Notes under the pieces: model-generated
The model's database searches: none
What the model was told of the DNA's origin: nothing
What the model saw: the letters and a program-made list of their open reading frames with translations, nothing else
Assembly (NCBI GenBank): GCA_963665935.1
Contig: OY762510.1
Location: forward strand, 3,658,001 to 3,722,000
Direction of reading: 5' to 3'
DNA: 64,000 nucleotides
From: Syntrophus sp963665935
Lineage (GTDB): Bacteria; Desulfobacterota; Syntrophia; Syntrophales; Syntrophaceae
Position numbers and translations under genes: made by a program
Part shown: positions 1-8,152 of the stretch, piece after piece
Numbering within the stretch: position 1 is the first letter of the stretch
Layout: the number at the start of each line of letters is the position of its first letter

Positions 1-472
1 CCTCCCGGCGGACATTCAGGCGCCGGCACTGATTCGCCAGCTGGACATGGCTGCAGCGCTTGGCTTGCCTGTACTGATCCATTGCCGAAAAGCCTATGAT
101 CAGCTTTATGAAATATTGAAACCCTATAAGGGAAAGCTGAGGGGTGTCCTTCATTCCTACTCTGGAGGAAAAGATGGGATGGCCCGTTTTATCGACCTGG
201 ATTTTTATATTTCATTTTCCGGATCGGTTACGCGCCGCAATGCCAGGAAGTATCACAAGTCGGCGGGTGCAGTGCCTCCGGACAGGATTGTTCTGGAAAC
301 GGACGCGCCTTTCATCGCCACGGAATCGACGGTTGCCTCCAAGGTGGAACCCTGCCATATGCTGGAGGTTGCACAAAAGATCGCCGAAATCCGGGGCCTG
401 ACGCTGTCGGAGGTTTGCCGGGTCAGTACCCTAAACGCCCTGCGGTTGTTTGACAGGATACCGGCATTGTGA
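1..472 (+). CDS. tatD: TatD family metal-dependent hydrolase, 3' part only
   Basis: The reading frame is open from the window edge (first full codon at base 2), so the 5' part of the gene lies outside. The visible part of about 156 residues has the LIHCRKAYD strand with a metal-binding His, then a SGG turn, FSGSVT, and the DRIVLETDAPFIA segment with the conserved Glu-Thr-Asp of the TatD amidohydrolase barrel. The end (RGLTLSEVCRVSTLNALRLF) is the usual C-terminal helix that keeps an N-A-x-R-L-F motif. TatD proteins are cytoplasmic 3'-5' DNA exonucleases or DNases with two metal ions. The family call is firm; the biological substrate is not known from sequence. Confidence 0.9.
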   Translation, partial: LPADIQAPALIRQLDMAAALGLPVLIHCRKAYDQLYEILKPYKGKLRGVLHSYSGGKDGMARFIDLDFYISFSGSVTRRNARKYHKSAGAVPPDRIVLETDAPFIATESTVASKVEPCHMLEVAQKIAEIRGLTLSEVCRVSTLNALRLFDRIPAL

Positions 473-560
473 GGGTTGGACAGGTGTATCATTTTCCGGG
501 AAGACGAACAGATTTGCAGATAGATCAACAGCTCAATAATATGAACGAAATTTATTCAAT

Positions 561-1337
561 ATGAACGAGAACATTTTCTTGCGCAGCATCATGCTGTACG
601 GCAAAACGGGCTTTGAACGGCTGCAGAAGGCGAATGTTGCCGTTGTGGGTATGGGCGGCGTCGGGTCCTATGCCGCGGAAGCCTTAGTCCGAGCCGGTGT
701 CGGAGGCCTCCGCATCATCGACTGCGATGTCATCAAAGCGACGGATGTCAACCGCCAGTTGATCGCGCATTCCAATAATCTGGACACGCCGAAAGTCGAG
801 GCCGGCCGGGAGCGCCTTCTCGCAATCAATCCAAACCTTCAACTGGATGTGCGTCACACTTTTTTCCATTTCGATACGGCCGATGAGTTGATCACACCGG
901 ATCTCAATTTTGTCGTGGACGCCATCGACAGCCTCAATCCGAAAGCAGCCCTCATCCAGCACTGCACTGAAAGAAATCTACGGATCATTTCAGCCCTGGG
1001 AGCAAGCTGCCGGACTGATCCATTCGCGATTCGCATCGATAAGCTGAATAAAACCATTGCCTGCCCTCTGGCGAGGGCCCTGCGGCGTCATTTCCGCAGT
1101 AGAAAGATTACTGCGGACCCTCCCGTTCTCTATTCGACAGAACCACCCGTAACCGCTTGCGAAGAAGATGATTTTCCGGAAGCTAGAGAATCCACAGGCT
1201 CCTATGTTCGCGGACGCACGCGCCGTGCGCTTCCCAGCATCTCCACTCTACCGGGCATTATCGGGCTGATGGCCGCCAATTTCGTCATCTTTGAATTATT
1301 GATGGACAGCAAAAAGGTGGAAGGTGAGCAAACCTAA
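561..1337 (+). CDS. tcdA: tRNA threonylcarbamoyladenosine dehydratase (ThiF/E1-like)
   Basis: A 258-residue E1-like adenylating enzyme. The Rossmann ATP-binding loop GMGGVGS is at residues 30-36 and the N-terminal RSIMLYGKTGFERLQ is typical of TcdA/CsdL, which cyclises t6A to ct6A at position 37 of ANN-decoding tRNAs. DVNRQL (about 65-70) is the conserved Asn-Arg-Gln segment that binds ATP, and DAIDS follows near 118. There is no C-terminal sulfur-carrier domain, which argues against MoeB/ThiF. A seven-codon ORF at 541-564 overlaps the start by ATGA and repeats the same opening codons (ATGAACGA), so translation could be coupled; no strong ribosome site is visible. It follows tatD by about 90 bases. 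Length matches the family (about 250-270). Confidence 0.88.
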   Translation: MNENIFLRSIMLYGKTGFERLQKANVAVVGMGGVGSYAAEALVRAGVGGLRIIDCDVIKATDVNRQLIAHSNNLDTPKVEAGRERLLAINPNLQLDVRHTFFHFDTADELITPDLNFVVDAIDSLNPKAALIQHCTERNLRIISALGASCRTDPFAIRIDKLNKTIACPLARALRRHFRSRKITADPPVLYSTEPPVTACEEDDFPEARESTGSYVRGRTRRALPSISTLPGIIGLMAANFVIFELLMDSKKVEGEQT

Positions 1338-1392
1338 ATTTCTCCCCTGCCCTTAATAAAACCGCTGAATATGACAAGAGAATAGATGTTTC

Positions 1393-2682
1393 ATGAAGAA
1401 GTATAATGTTATAGTTGTTGGAGCCGGAGCAGCTGGTTTAATTGCTGCGGGAAGAGTTGCAGAACTTGGAGCACAGGTGCTTTTACTTGAAAAGATGGAG
1501 CGGGCCGGTCGCAAACTGCTAATCACAGGTAAAGGTCGTTGCAACATCACAAACGATGCCACTATTTCCGAATTTATCGATCATACATACCCCAACGGTC
1601 GTTTCCTTAGGCATGCATACTCTGAATTCTTTGCACAGGATATTATCGATTTACTTGCTAAGTATGGCGTAAATACTGTTGTTGAACGTGGCGGAAGAAT
1701 TTTCCCTGCAAGCAATAAGGCCGCTGATGTTCTAACTGCATTATTGAAATGGATTCGTAACTCTAAGGTTGAATTAAAATTCGGGTGTAAGCTTGAAAAG
1801 CTTATCGTTACCGATCAGACAATTACTGGAGTAGAAGCTGTCTGCCAAAGGAGAAATATGACCTATTATGCTGATGCGGTAATTCTGTGTACCGGCGGGT
1901 GTTCTTACCCTGCTACAGGATCTAATGGTGAAGGATATAAGCTCGTCAGACCACTGGGACATACCATTGAACCTGTAATGCCAGCGCTGGTCCCCATTGA
2001 AACAGAAGGCAACCTGGCGGGGCGTCTTCAGGGATTGAGTCTGAAAAATGTAAAAGCTGTGGTTTGGGTGAATGGCAAAAAGTTGAAAGAAGAATTCGGG
2101 GAAATGCTCTTCACCCATTATGGTCTGTCTGGCCCGATTATCCTCACACTTAGCCGATTTGTTGTAGCTGAACTACGGAAAAGCAAGACGGTGGAATTAT
2201 CAATAGACCTGAAACCTGCATTGGATGAGCAAAAGCTTGATGCCAGGTTGCAACGTGATTTGAATGAGAACGGGAAAAAACACCTTGATAATATGTTCAA
2301 AGACTGGCTTCCCGCAAAAATGATTCCGGTTTTTATGGATCTGCTACAATTAAACCCGGATAAAGAATGTCACCAGGTAACATCAAAAGAACGACGAAAG
2401 ATACTCCTTATGATGAAACAAATGCGGTTTATGGTTACCGGTTATCGCTCGTTTAAAGAAGCCATCATTACAGTTGGAGGGATAAGTACAAAAGAAATAA
2501 ATCCCAGAACCATGGAATCAAAAATCGTCAAGAACCTATATTTTGCTGGTGAACTAATAGACTTGGATGCAGATACCGGTGGATATAACCTTCAAATTGC
2601 ATGGTCTACTGCTTGGCTGGCGGCTCAATCGTGCTTACAAAAAAGGATAACGGGCAACCAAACGATTAAGAAGACAACATAA
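1393..2682 (+). CDS. FAD-dependent oxidoreductase of the HI0933/YhiN/BaiN family
   Basis: A 429-residue flavoprotein. The dinucleotide-binding fold is at the N-terminus (VVGAGAAGLIAAGRVAELG, residues 6-24), followed by GRKLLITGKGRCNITN, the signature of the HI0933/YhiN family. LCTGGCSYPATGSNGEGY lies near 165-185 and the C-terminal FAD contact LYFAGELIDLDADTGGYNLQIAWSTA near 390-415. The family was named from structures and from a gut 3-dehydro-bile-acid enzyme (BaiN), but the substrate here cannot be inferred. The gene is clearly more AT-rich than tcdA or the helicase genes and uses codons such as AAA, GAA and TTA more often. Together with the next gene this suggests transfer from a lower-GC donor, possibly Bacteroidetes-like (inference). 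Confidence 0.85.
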   Translation: MKKYNVIVVGAGAAGLIAAGRVAELGAQVLLLEKMERAGRKLLITGKGRCNITNDATISEFIDHTYPNGRFLRHAYSEFFAQDIIDLLAKYGVNTVVERGGRIFPASNKAADVLTALLKWIRNSKVELKFGCKLEKLIVTDQTITGVEAVCQRRNMTYYADAVILCTGGCSYPATGSNGEGYKLVRPLGHTIEPVMPALVPIETEGNLAGRLQGLSLKNVKAVVWVNGKKLKEEFGEMLFTHYGLSGPIILTLSRFVVAELRKSKTVELSIDLKPALDEQKLDARLQRDLNENGKKHLDNMFKDWLPAKMIPVFMDLLQLNPDKECHQVTSKERRKILLMMKQMRFMVTGYRSFKEAIITVGGISTKEINPRTMESKIVKNLYFAGELIDLDADTGGYNLQIAWSTAWLAAQSCLQKRITGNQTIKKTT

Positions 2683-2803
2683 GCCGAGCCGTACTGGAAA
2701 AGGGATCTTAACCGGACAGATATGAGCATTAACCTGATTCCTTTTAGTTTCGTTAACTGGCGGTACACTTCGCAGGGACATGTCTGCATAATAAAGAGTC
2801 AAC

Positions 2804-3673
2804 ATGAAGACCACTATACATAAACCCTCAACACTTATTGAATTTCTTACTGAACAATACCCCGATTCACCCCGCACAAGGATAAAGAAGCTTTTACAAC
2901 ACGGCAATATCCGGTGCAACAACAAGTCTGTTACATTGCATTCGTATGAGCTTTCGGCTGGAGACGTGGTTGAAATTAACACGCATGGCGGGGCCGCTGC
3001 AAAAGCAGCCCTTCCTTTTCCTGTATTGTTTGAAGATAAGCATATCATCGCAGTTGAAAAACCTGTCGGGATCGTTACATCCAGTACAGATGGCAGTATC
3101 AGCGTACAGCGGGTTATTACCCAATTTTTAAAAGAGCAATCCAGAGGGAAGATGCATGCATTTGTTGTACACCGCTTGGATAAGGAAGTATCGGGGGTGC
3201 TTTTATTTGCCAAATCGGATTTGGCAATGAATAGGATTAAAGAAAAGTGGAGAGAGACGGAAAAACGTTACTATGCGCTCGTTGAAGGTAAACCTGAAAA
3301 ATCTGAGGGCGCTATTGAAAGCTGGCTTGTTGAAGATAATTCGCAGAAAGTTCATTCAACGCATGAATCATCTAAAGCGAAATTTTCAATTACTCATTAT
3401 CGGACCATCAAACAGGTAAACAAATACACGTTGCTCGATGTGAACCTTGAAACGGGCCGAAAAAATCAAATCAGGGTACATTTATCCGATATCGGCTGTC
3501 CCATAGTAGGCGACAGAAAATATGGTGCATCTGCTGATTTTGTGAGGCGAATCAGGTTGCATGCCTATTATTTGTCTTTTCCACATCCCATGACCGGAGA
3601 AAGGATCACTATTGAAACGCCCATGCCAGAAGGGTTTCTTTCAATAACGGATAGGAATGAAAAGTATAAGTAA
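2804..3673 (+). CDS. RluA-family pseudouridine synthase with N-terminal S4 domain
   Basis: A 289-residue protein. Residues 1-60 form an S4-like RNA-binding segment (RTRIKKLLQHGNIRCNN...LSAGDVVEI). The catalytic domain begins with FEDKHIIAVEKPVGIVTSS near 75 and has the active-site loop HRLDKEVSG near 123, which retains the catalytic Asp but has Glu-Val where RluA members often have xx-Thr. ETGRKNQIRVHL and GCPIVGDRKYG are typical RluA blocks. It should convert specific rRNA or tRNA uridines to pseudouridine; which site is unknown. Like the preceding flavoprotein gene it is AT-rich, so the two probably arrived together. The start ATG at 2804 is the only good one before the S4 domain. Confidence 0.87.
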   Translation: MKTTIHKPSTLIEFLTEQYPDSPRTRIKKLLQHGNIRCNNKSVTLHSYELSAGDVVEINTHGGAAAKAALPFPVLFEDKHIIAVEKPVGIVTSSTDGSISVQRVITQFLKEQSRGKMHAFVVHRLDKEVSGVLLFAKSDLAMNRIKEKWRETEKRYYALVEGKPEKSEGAIESWLVEDNSQKVHSTHESSKAKFSITHYRTIKQVNKYTLLDVNLETGRKNQIRVHLSDIGCPIVGDRKYGASADFVRRIRLHAYYLSFPHPMTGERITIETPMPEGFLSITDRNEKYK

Positions 3674-3850
3674 CCATGGCTTGATAATATCAAGACTGTT
3701 CCACAGAAACAGCACAATGGGTTTCCCAAAAAACGGACTCTTCTGCTCCTTTTTCACAAGACCGGTTCAGCGTTTTCGCTTATGAGTTCCGGGCATTTCA
3801 CGAGCAATATTTTGCCACGATATATGCGCCGGTGTAAAATATTAAGTATA

Positions 3851-3932
3851 ATATGGGGACATCCATGATAAGTAAAGTCAAGGGGAAGACGGAGATTTCC
3901 CATGACTTTACTTATCATGGATGTCCCTATAT
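3851..3932. repeat. Long near-perfect inverted repeat (MITE/REPIN-like palindrome)
   Basis: Arms at 3851-3880 and 3903-3932 are 30 bases each with one mismatch (core GGGACATCCATGATAAG). The 22-base loop contains a second small inverted match (GGGGAA/TTTCCC), so the transcript would fold into one long hairpin. No coding potential is convincing here. Palindromes of this build are often REP-type elements mobilised by RAYT (IS200-like) transposases encoded elsewhere; no such gene is in the window. It lies between the AT-rich gene pair and the cassette-like genes. Confidence 0.75.
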
Positions 3933-3965
3933 TCCATATTCCATATTCCACATATTCCATATTCC
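3929..3965. repeat. Short tandem repeat of ATATTCC
   Basis: Five copies of the 7-mer ATATTCC, with a two-base AC interruption after the third, start inside the right arm of the adjacent palindrome and run toward the 3' end of the minus-strand HEPN-like gene. This looks like slippage-type sequence at the edge of an inserted element. Apart from this repeat and the palindrome, 3674-3978 holds nothing I can support. Confidence 0.7.
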
Positions 3966-3978
3966 CATGTTGGCTGCC

Positions 3979-4923
3979 TTATTCACATATTTCACCCATG
4001 CCAGCCAGTAAGGCTGCAAGTTGCCCTACGGAACGATACACAGCGATCGGGATTTCACGCAAAAACATCGTGGCTGCACGGTCCGTGTCGATACCAACCA
4101 TCGGTCCAACGATGCGTCCGAGATCATCGAGAAGAGTAACTAGCTCGGATAGGACAAGTGCCGAATACAGGCCGAAGTCAACAACACGAGCTTGTGCTTG
4201 ATAAGTTATGGAAGGAAGAACGATTTTGGCTGCCATCTCACGGTCATAGACCTGGAACAGAATACCGTCCGATGGATGCCCAAAGATGATCTTCTCGTGG
4301 TCTTGATGAGTGAAGAGATTGCGAACCTTCTTGACGGCATTCCACCAGCCGTCTGCGTCGTCCACAACGCTAAGAAGGTTCGTTGGTAGTGTGGCCCTGT
4401 AACTCCGTTGGGTGCCACACTGAATATCAGCCCACCCGGGCAACTTCTTGCGATCTTTGGTCTTTAACTCGCCTGCGGCCTGAATCACGACTGGAGCCAA
4501 CGCGTCCATGAGACTTCCGATGTCAACATGGAAGTCCTTAATTGCCAGAGCCATAAATATGCGCCAATGTCTTGCCGTGGGGTCCTCAATAATATCAAAC
4601 CCATCTCGCTTCGTGTCGTAGGTCAGCGTCTCCTTTTTCCACTCAATTTCCTGAAGTCTCATGATAAGTTCTGTGAAACGTCTCGATACATAATAAATCG
4701 AATCTGACAACGACTTCGTCTTCTCGATCTTCTCTGCAATCGCCTTGTTGAGGCCGGGAACGCTCCCGATCGATGCCGCCATATTGCCCAGTTCGATGCC
4801 AAGTCCCTCAAGGGTGGTACGAAGAATACAATTATGCCCCGAGGAGCCAAGCAGAGATAGTGCTCGTCGCACCCGCGCGGGGTCAAGTCTCATCTCTCCA
4901 TTTTTTTCCCTTTCATAGGCCAT
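3979..4923 (-). CDS. Hypothetical protein with a HEPN-like R-x4-H motif, cassette-associated
   Basis: About 314 residues from the ATG at 4923. This start is preferred over the upstream GTG at 4974 because it has GGGGTG six bases upstream and because the GTG lies inside the attC site. No family was recognised with certainty. The sequence is mostly helical and contains KKVRNLFTHQDHEKI near residue 210; RNLFTH fits the R-x4-6-H motif of HEPN RNase domains found in toxins and defence proteins. Two hydrophobic helices (LYSALVLSELVTLLDDLG and YRSVGQLAALLAGMG) close the protein, but are not clear membrane segments. Its position after an attC site suggests it is an integron gene cassette. The HEPN assignment is a motif-level inference only. 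Confidence 0.6.
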   Translation of the reverse strand: MAYEREKNGEMRLDPARVRRALSLLGSSGHNCILRTTLEGLGIELGNMAASIGSVPGLNKAIAEKIEKTKSLSDSIYYVSRRFTELIMRLQEIEWKKETLTYDTKRDGFDIIEDPTARHWRIFMALAIKDFHVDIGSLMDALAPVVIQAAGELKTKDRKKLPGWADIQCGTQRSYRATLPTNLLSVVDDADGWWNAVKKVRNLFTHQDHEKIIFGHPSDGILFQVYDREMAAKIVLPSITYQAQARVVDFGLYSALVLSELVTLLDDLGRIVGPMVGIDTDRAATMFLREIPIAVYRSVGQLAALLAGMGEICE

Positions 4924-4939
4924 CACGGTCACCCCATTA

Positions 4940-5025
4940 AGCCAACACTGAAGTGAGCGGCGCGCGTGCGACACTCGATTAAAAACCCCGGCTTTTCCCG
5001 CGTCCGCTCGACTGTTTTGTTGGGC
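4940..5025 (-). other. Integron-type attC recombination site
   Basis: Read on the minus strand, the site opens with R'' GCCCAAC (5019-5025), three bases before it the end of the HNH gene region, and closes with R' GTTGGCT (4940-4946). The inner arms AGTCGAGCGGACGCG (L'', about 4999-5013) and CGCGCCGCTCACTT (L', about 4951-4964) pair almost perfectly, leaving two unpaired bases on the L'' side, as expected for the extrahelical bases that set strand choice by IntI. Total length of 86 bases is within the attC range. R' deviates by one base from GTTRRRY. No integrase gene is in the window, so this would be an orphan site. Confidence 0.75.
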
Positions 5026-5046
5026 AAAAAGCGTGATTCCTTCGTG

Positions 5047-5553
5047 TCAACTCGACATAGCTTTTTCAAGCTTGTCTTTCTGTCCTGACAGCCACGCTTC
5101 CACTAACAACCTACCCTTGTCGGTGAGAAACACCTCATAGAACGGATTCGGAAACTTTATAGTCAAGGGCTGAAACTCAGCCAATCCAGACGCTATTAGT
5201 TTGGAGAACTGAAGAACACCGTCTCCAGAAAAAGATAAGGATTGCCTTGCGAGTCCATTTAAAAATATGAGCTTGTCTATCGCGGATTTATCAAACGCTT
5301 CATTCAAAGCAACGAGCATGCTCTTCCATACCCTAATTGATTCCCTTGGGATATCTTGCCTATGGTAAAGTGCGTGGCAATTAGGGCAAAGGCACAACAG
5401 GTTAGATGTCTCGTTACCCCCTCCTTCTGAGACCTCCACCATGTGATGTATGTCCAAGGTGAGTATCGTCCGGCATGTCGGTACAGCGCAACGAAAACCT
5501 GCTTCAGTTAATACTTCCCGTTTTGTTGATTCCAGTATCGTCTGTCTGTTCAA
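5047..5553 (-). CDS. HNH endonuclease family protein
   Basis: A 168-residue protein starting at a TTG (5553) with GGAAACAA just upstream. Residues 20-70 form an HNH/McrA-type nuclease module: a Cys pair in FRCAVPTC, then LDIHHMVEVSEGGGNETSNLLCLCPNCHALYH, which supplies the His-His, Asn and second Cys pair plus final His for metal binding. Residues 75-168 are not part of the nuclease; FYEVFLTDKGRLLVEAWLSG resembles a winged-helix wing. It should cut DNA, target unknown. It is directly followed by the attC site, so it is probably the coding part of a gene cassette, perhaps together with the small gene upstream. A role in defence is possible but not shown. Confidence 0.8.
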   Translation of the reverse strand: MNRQTILESTKREVLTEAGFRCAVPTCRTILTLDIHHMVEVSEGGGNETSNLLCLCPNCHALYHRQDIPRESIRVWKSMLVALNEAFDKSAIDKLIFLNGLARQSLSFSGDGVLQFSKLIASGLAEFQPLTIKFPNPFYEVFLTDKGRLLVEAWLSGQKDKLEKAMSS

Positions 5554-5578
5554 TCTTGTTTCCTTTTCGTGCCCAAAG

Positions 5579-5609
5579 GAAAAATCAGCCGGAGCGTAGC
5601 GATCGGCTG
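5579..5609 (-). terminator. Possible rho-independent terminator after the small cassette gene
   Basis: On the minus strand CAGCCG and CGGCTG are separated by 12 bases and followed by ATTTTT. It lies between the stop of the gene at 5620 and the start of the HNH gene at 5553. The stem is only six base pairs, so termination may be partial. Confidence 0.5.
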
Positions 5610-5619
5610 TATTCTCTTT

Positions 5620-6084
5620 TTAGCCGATATTCTTGGTCGGGGCAACCTCACTTGATGCCTTGTCTCTTATACCCCGTACAAGCTGCGCTATTTCATGGCT
5701 TGGGACAACTAACTCACACAGAATTTCTTTCGGCAATCTGCCAAGCTCTTGTTGAGTCTTGAATTGCCGATACATTGACTCCCCTAAGAAGGCCATTACT
5801 TTCTTTGGTGCTTCCGCTCCCAACATCATTAGCGTATCCGATTTTATTTTATGAAATTTTCCAGAACCGCCTTTCCCATTCTTTGTTTTGAATTCGGAAC
5901 TGGACAAAAGGTATATTGCTTTCAATATTCCTTGCTCATAAACCACCGCATCATATTCGAATTTCCCGCCCCAAGCCAAATCGACCTTATCTTGTCTTAT
6001 TTCTGCCCCTGGATATTGCTTTCGCAAGTATTCTTCCCTGAACCAAGGTTCAATTACATTTTTTAAGCTGGATGTGTCTGCCAT
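5620..6084 (-). CDS. Hypothetical protein, possibly PD-(D/E)xK-like
   Basis: 154 residues, ATG at 6084. Not recognised. The segment QDKVDLAWGGKFEYDAVVYEQ...AIYLLSSSEFKTKNGKGGSGK (residues about 31-77) has an Asp, a following strand with E-Y-D and then E-F-K, a spacing that loosely resembles restriction-endonuclease-like folds; this is weak. The rest is charged and helical, without signal peptide or membrane helix. Upstream, on the same strand, GTTAGCC (6095-6101) looks like an attC R' core box about ten bases before the start, the same layout as for the HEPN-like gene. It is therefore likely the first gene of the cassette group, read in the same direction as the HNH gene. Confidence 0.55.
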   Translation of the reverse strand: MADTSSLKNVIEPWFREEYLRKQYPGAEIRQDKVDLAWGGKFEYDAVVYEQGILKAIYLLSSSEFKTKNGKGGSGKFHKIKSDTLMMLGAEAPKKVMAFLGESMYRQFKTQQELGRLPKEILCELVVPSHEIAQLVRGIRDKASSEVAPTKNIG

Positions 6085-6157
6085 AACTTTTCTCGGCTAA
6101 CGGTGTTGGATGAACCCTCGCCTACTTTATCCGGGCTTTGAATAAACGGAGAGGAGG

Positions 6158-8131
6158 TTACCACTGCTCCTCGACAATCCACCGTTCAAAGGGCAGCTCT
6201 TTTTTCCTTGAAGAGGGAATCAGTTCCTTGATGAAACGGGACGGGCTGAGATTGGCAAAGCCCGCCCATCGCGAGGAATCTGTCTGGGGATAACAGAGAT
6301 AGAGATGATCCTTGGCCCTCGTGGCGGCCACATAAAAAAGCCTTCGCTCTTCCGCCTCGCCACCTTCTTCCCGCAGTGCCCGATCCAGCGGGATCATGCC
6401 TTCCGCGCAGCCTACCAGCAGGACCACCGACCATTCAAGTCCCTTTGCCTGATGAATCGTGCTCAGAACAACCTTGTTCTCCGCTGCTTCCTCGCTGTCA
6501 GTTTCTTCACGGCTGTCGGCATCCATGTTCGTCAGGAGGGACAACTCACTCAAGAAATCCTCAAGAGAAGAAAATTTGCTGGCAAACTCCGCAAGCTGTT
6601 CCAGATCTTCCTCCCTGGAATTTCCGTCGGTGTAGGTTTCCTGCAGATAATTCCGATATCCCTTGTCCAGAATTCGATCGATCAGGTCTGGCAGATAAGA
6701 GGCACCTTCAGCCTCCTTCCAAAGATTCGTCAACAATTCCTGAAACCGGGCCAATCCGTCCCTGGCCGATTTTGAAGCAACCTTCAGAAATCCCTCCGTT
6801 AATGCGGCCTCCAGGGGTTTCCCCGACGCAGCAAGAAAGTTCCAGATTTTTTCGGCCGTTTTCTTCCCGATTTTTGGGTAAAGGCCTAAAAGCCGTTTCC
6901 AGGCCAGTTCATCCCGGGGGTTTTCCAGAATCCTCAGATAGGAGATGACATCCTTGATATGGGCCTGCTCGAAAAAGCGGACGCCGGAGCGGATTTCGTA
7001 GGGGATTCCCCGGCGGGTCAGCTCCATCTGAACATCCATGGCATGGAAATGGGCCCGGTAAAGGACGGCCATTTCCGAAAGGGGAACACCGTCCCTATGC
7101 AGCTCAAGGATCCGTTGGGCGACGACTTCGGCCTGCTGCAGGGCATTCCGGGCAGGGACGACCACGGGCCGCACGCCCGCTTCCCGGACGGCCCGCAGAG
7201 ATTTGGCAAATTGATTTTCGTTATTGACGATGCATAGATTCGCCAGGTGGAGAATTTCCGGCGTGCTGCGGTAATTGGTCTCCAGTTTGAAAATACGGCA
7301 GTCCGGGTATTTTTCCGGAAAAGACATGATATTGGCGAAATTGGCCCCCCGGAAAGCGTAGATGCTCTGGGAGTCGTCTCCCACCACCATAAGGTTGCGA
7401 TGCCGGGAGGCGAGAAGATCCATGATCTCCGCCTGGAGAAGATTGGTATCCTGGTATTCGTCGACGAGGAGATGTTCGAAGCGTTCGCTGTAACGGTCAA
7501 GGACATCGGGACATTCCAGCAGCAGTCGACGCCAGTTGAGGAGGAGATCGTCGAAATCCATGAAAGAGGATTGGCGTTTGCGCAGATCGTAGAGAGCGGC
7601 TACCTTCGCAATCTCTTCCAGCCGGTGACTGAAAAAGGGGTAGCGCTCCTCTACAATCGAGGAAAGGTCATTCGCCGTATTGGAGGAGAGACTCAACATC
7701 CCGTAAAGGACATTGGCCTTGGGGAAGGTTGTCCCTTTCGTGTCAATGCCCGATTCGGAGATGCAGGACGATATCAGCTGCCGGACATCTTCCGTATCCA
7801 GAATGGTAAAATTCCGCGAATAGCCAAGCCGTTCGGCATGGGCCCGCAGCATGAAATGGCCGTTGTGATGAAAGGTTCCGCCAACCAGGCGGCTGAGATC
7901 GACGGGAACGAGTTCTCGCACCCGGTTGAGCATGGAGCGGGCGGCCTTGTTCGTAAACGTGGCCAGGAGGATCCGCTCGGGTTTTATCCCAGTTTCAATC
8001 AACCGGGCCACCCGGTAGGTTAGCGTTCGGGTTTTACCGCTTCCGGCCCCGGCAATGACCAGCATGGGACCGCCCGGCTCCAACACAACCCGACACTGCT
8101 CTTCGTTCAGTTCTTTCTCGTAGTCGATCAT
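6158..8131 (-). CDS. UvrD/Rep-family ATP-dependent DNA helicase
   Basis: 657 residues, a superfamily 1A 3'-5' helicase. Visible motifs in order: LNEEQ Q-motif region at 8-12, Walker A GAGSGKT at 28-34, TFTNKAA (motif Ia), DEYQDTN (motif II), VVGDDSQSIYAFRGA (motif III), LETNYRST (IV), STIHQAKGLEW (V) and VAATRAKDHLYL (VI). Such proteins unwind DNA in repair or restart replication. It is shorter than E. coli UvrD (720) and lacks an obvious C-terminal extension. It lies immediately upstream, on the same strand, of the cassette-like genes, with only 73 bases between. The adk gene upstream ends 21 bases before its start, so these two may share a transcript. Confidence 0.93.
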   Translation of the reverse strand: MIDYEKELNEEQCRVVLEPGGPMLVIAGAGSGKTRTLTYRVARLIETGIKPERILLATFTNKAARSMLNRVRELVPVDLSRLVGGTFHHNGHFMLRAHAERLGYSRNFTILDTEDVRQLISSCISESGIDTKGTTFPKANVLYGMLSLSSNTANDLSSIVEERYPFFSHRLEEIAKVAALYDLRKRQSSFMDFDDLLLNWRRLLLECPDVLDRYSERFEHLLVDEYQDTNLLQAEIMDLLASRHRNLMVVGDDSQSIYAFRGANFANIMSFPEKYPDCRIFKLETNYRSTPEILHLANLCIVNNENQFAKSLRAVREAGVRPVVVPARNALQQAEVVAQRILELHRDGVPLSEMAVLYRAHFHAMDVQMELTRRGIPYEIRSGVRFFEQAHIKDVISYLRILENPRDELAWKRLLGLYPKIGKKTAEKIWNFLAASGKPLEAALTEGFLKVASKSARDGLARFQELLTNLWKEAEGASYLPDLIDRILDKGYRNYLQETYTDGNSREEDLEQLAEFASKFSSLEDFLSELSLLTNMDADSREETDSEEAAENKVVLSTIHQAKGLEWSVVLLVGCAEGMIPLDRALREEGGEAEERRLFYVAATRAKDHLYLCYPQTDSSRWAGFANLSPSRFIKELIPSSRKKELPFERWIVEEQW

Positions 8132-8152
8132 GGCGGATAATTCCGTAAAAAA

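Noticed and set aside
4924..4974. GTG start for the HEPN-like gene
   Set aside because: It lies within the attC arms and lacks a ribosome site, while the ATG at 4923 has one.
7247..8023. Open frame antisense to the UvrD-like helicase gene
   Set aside because: The helicase frame carries all motifs; the antisense frame has none.
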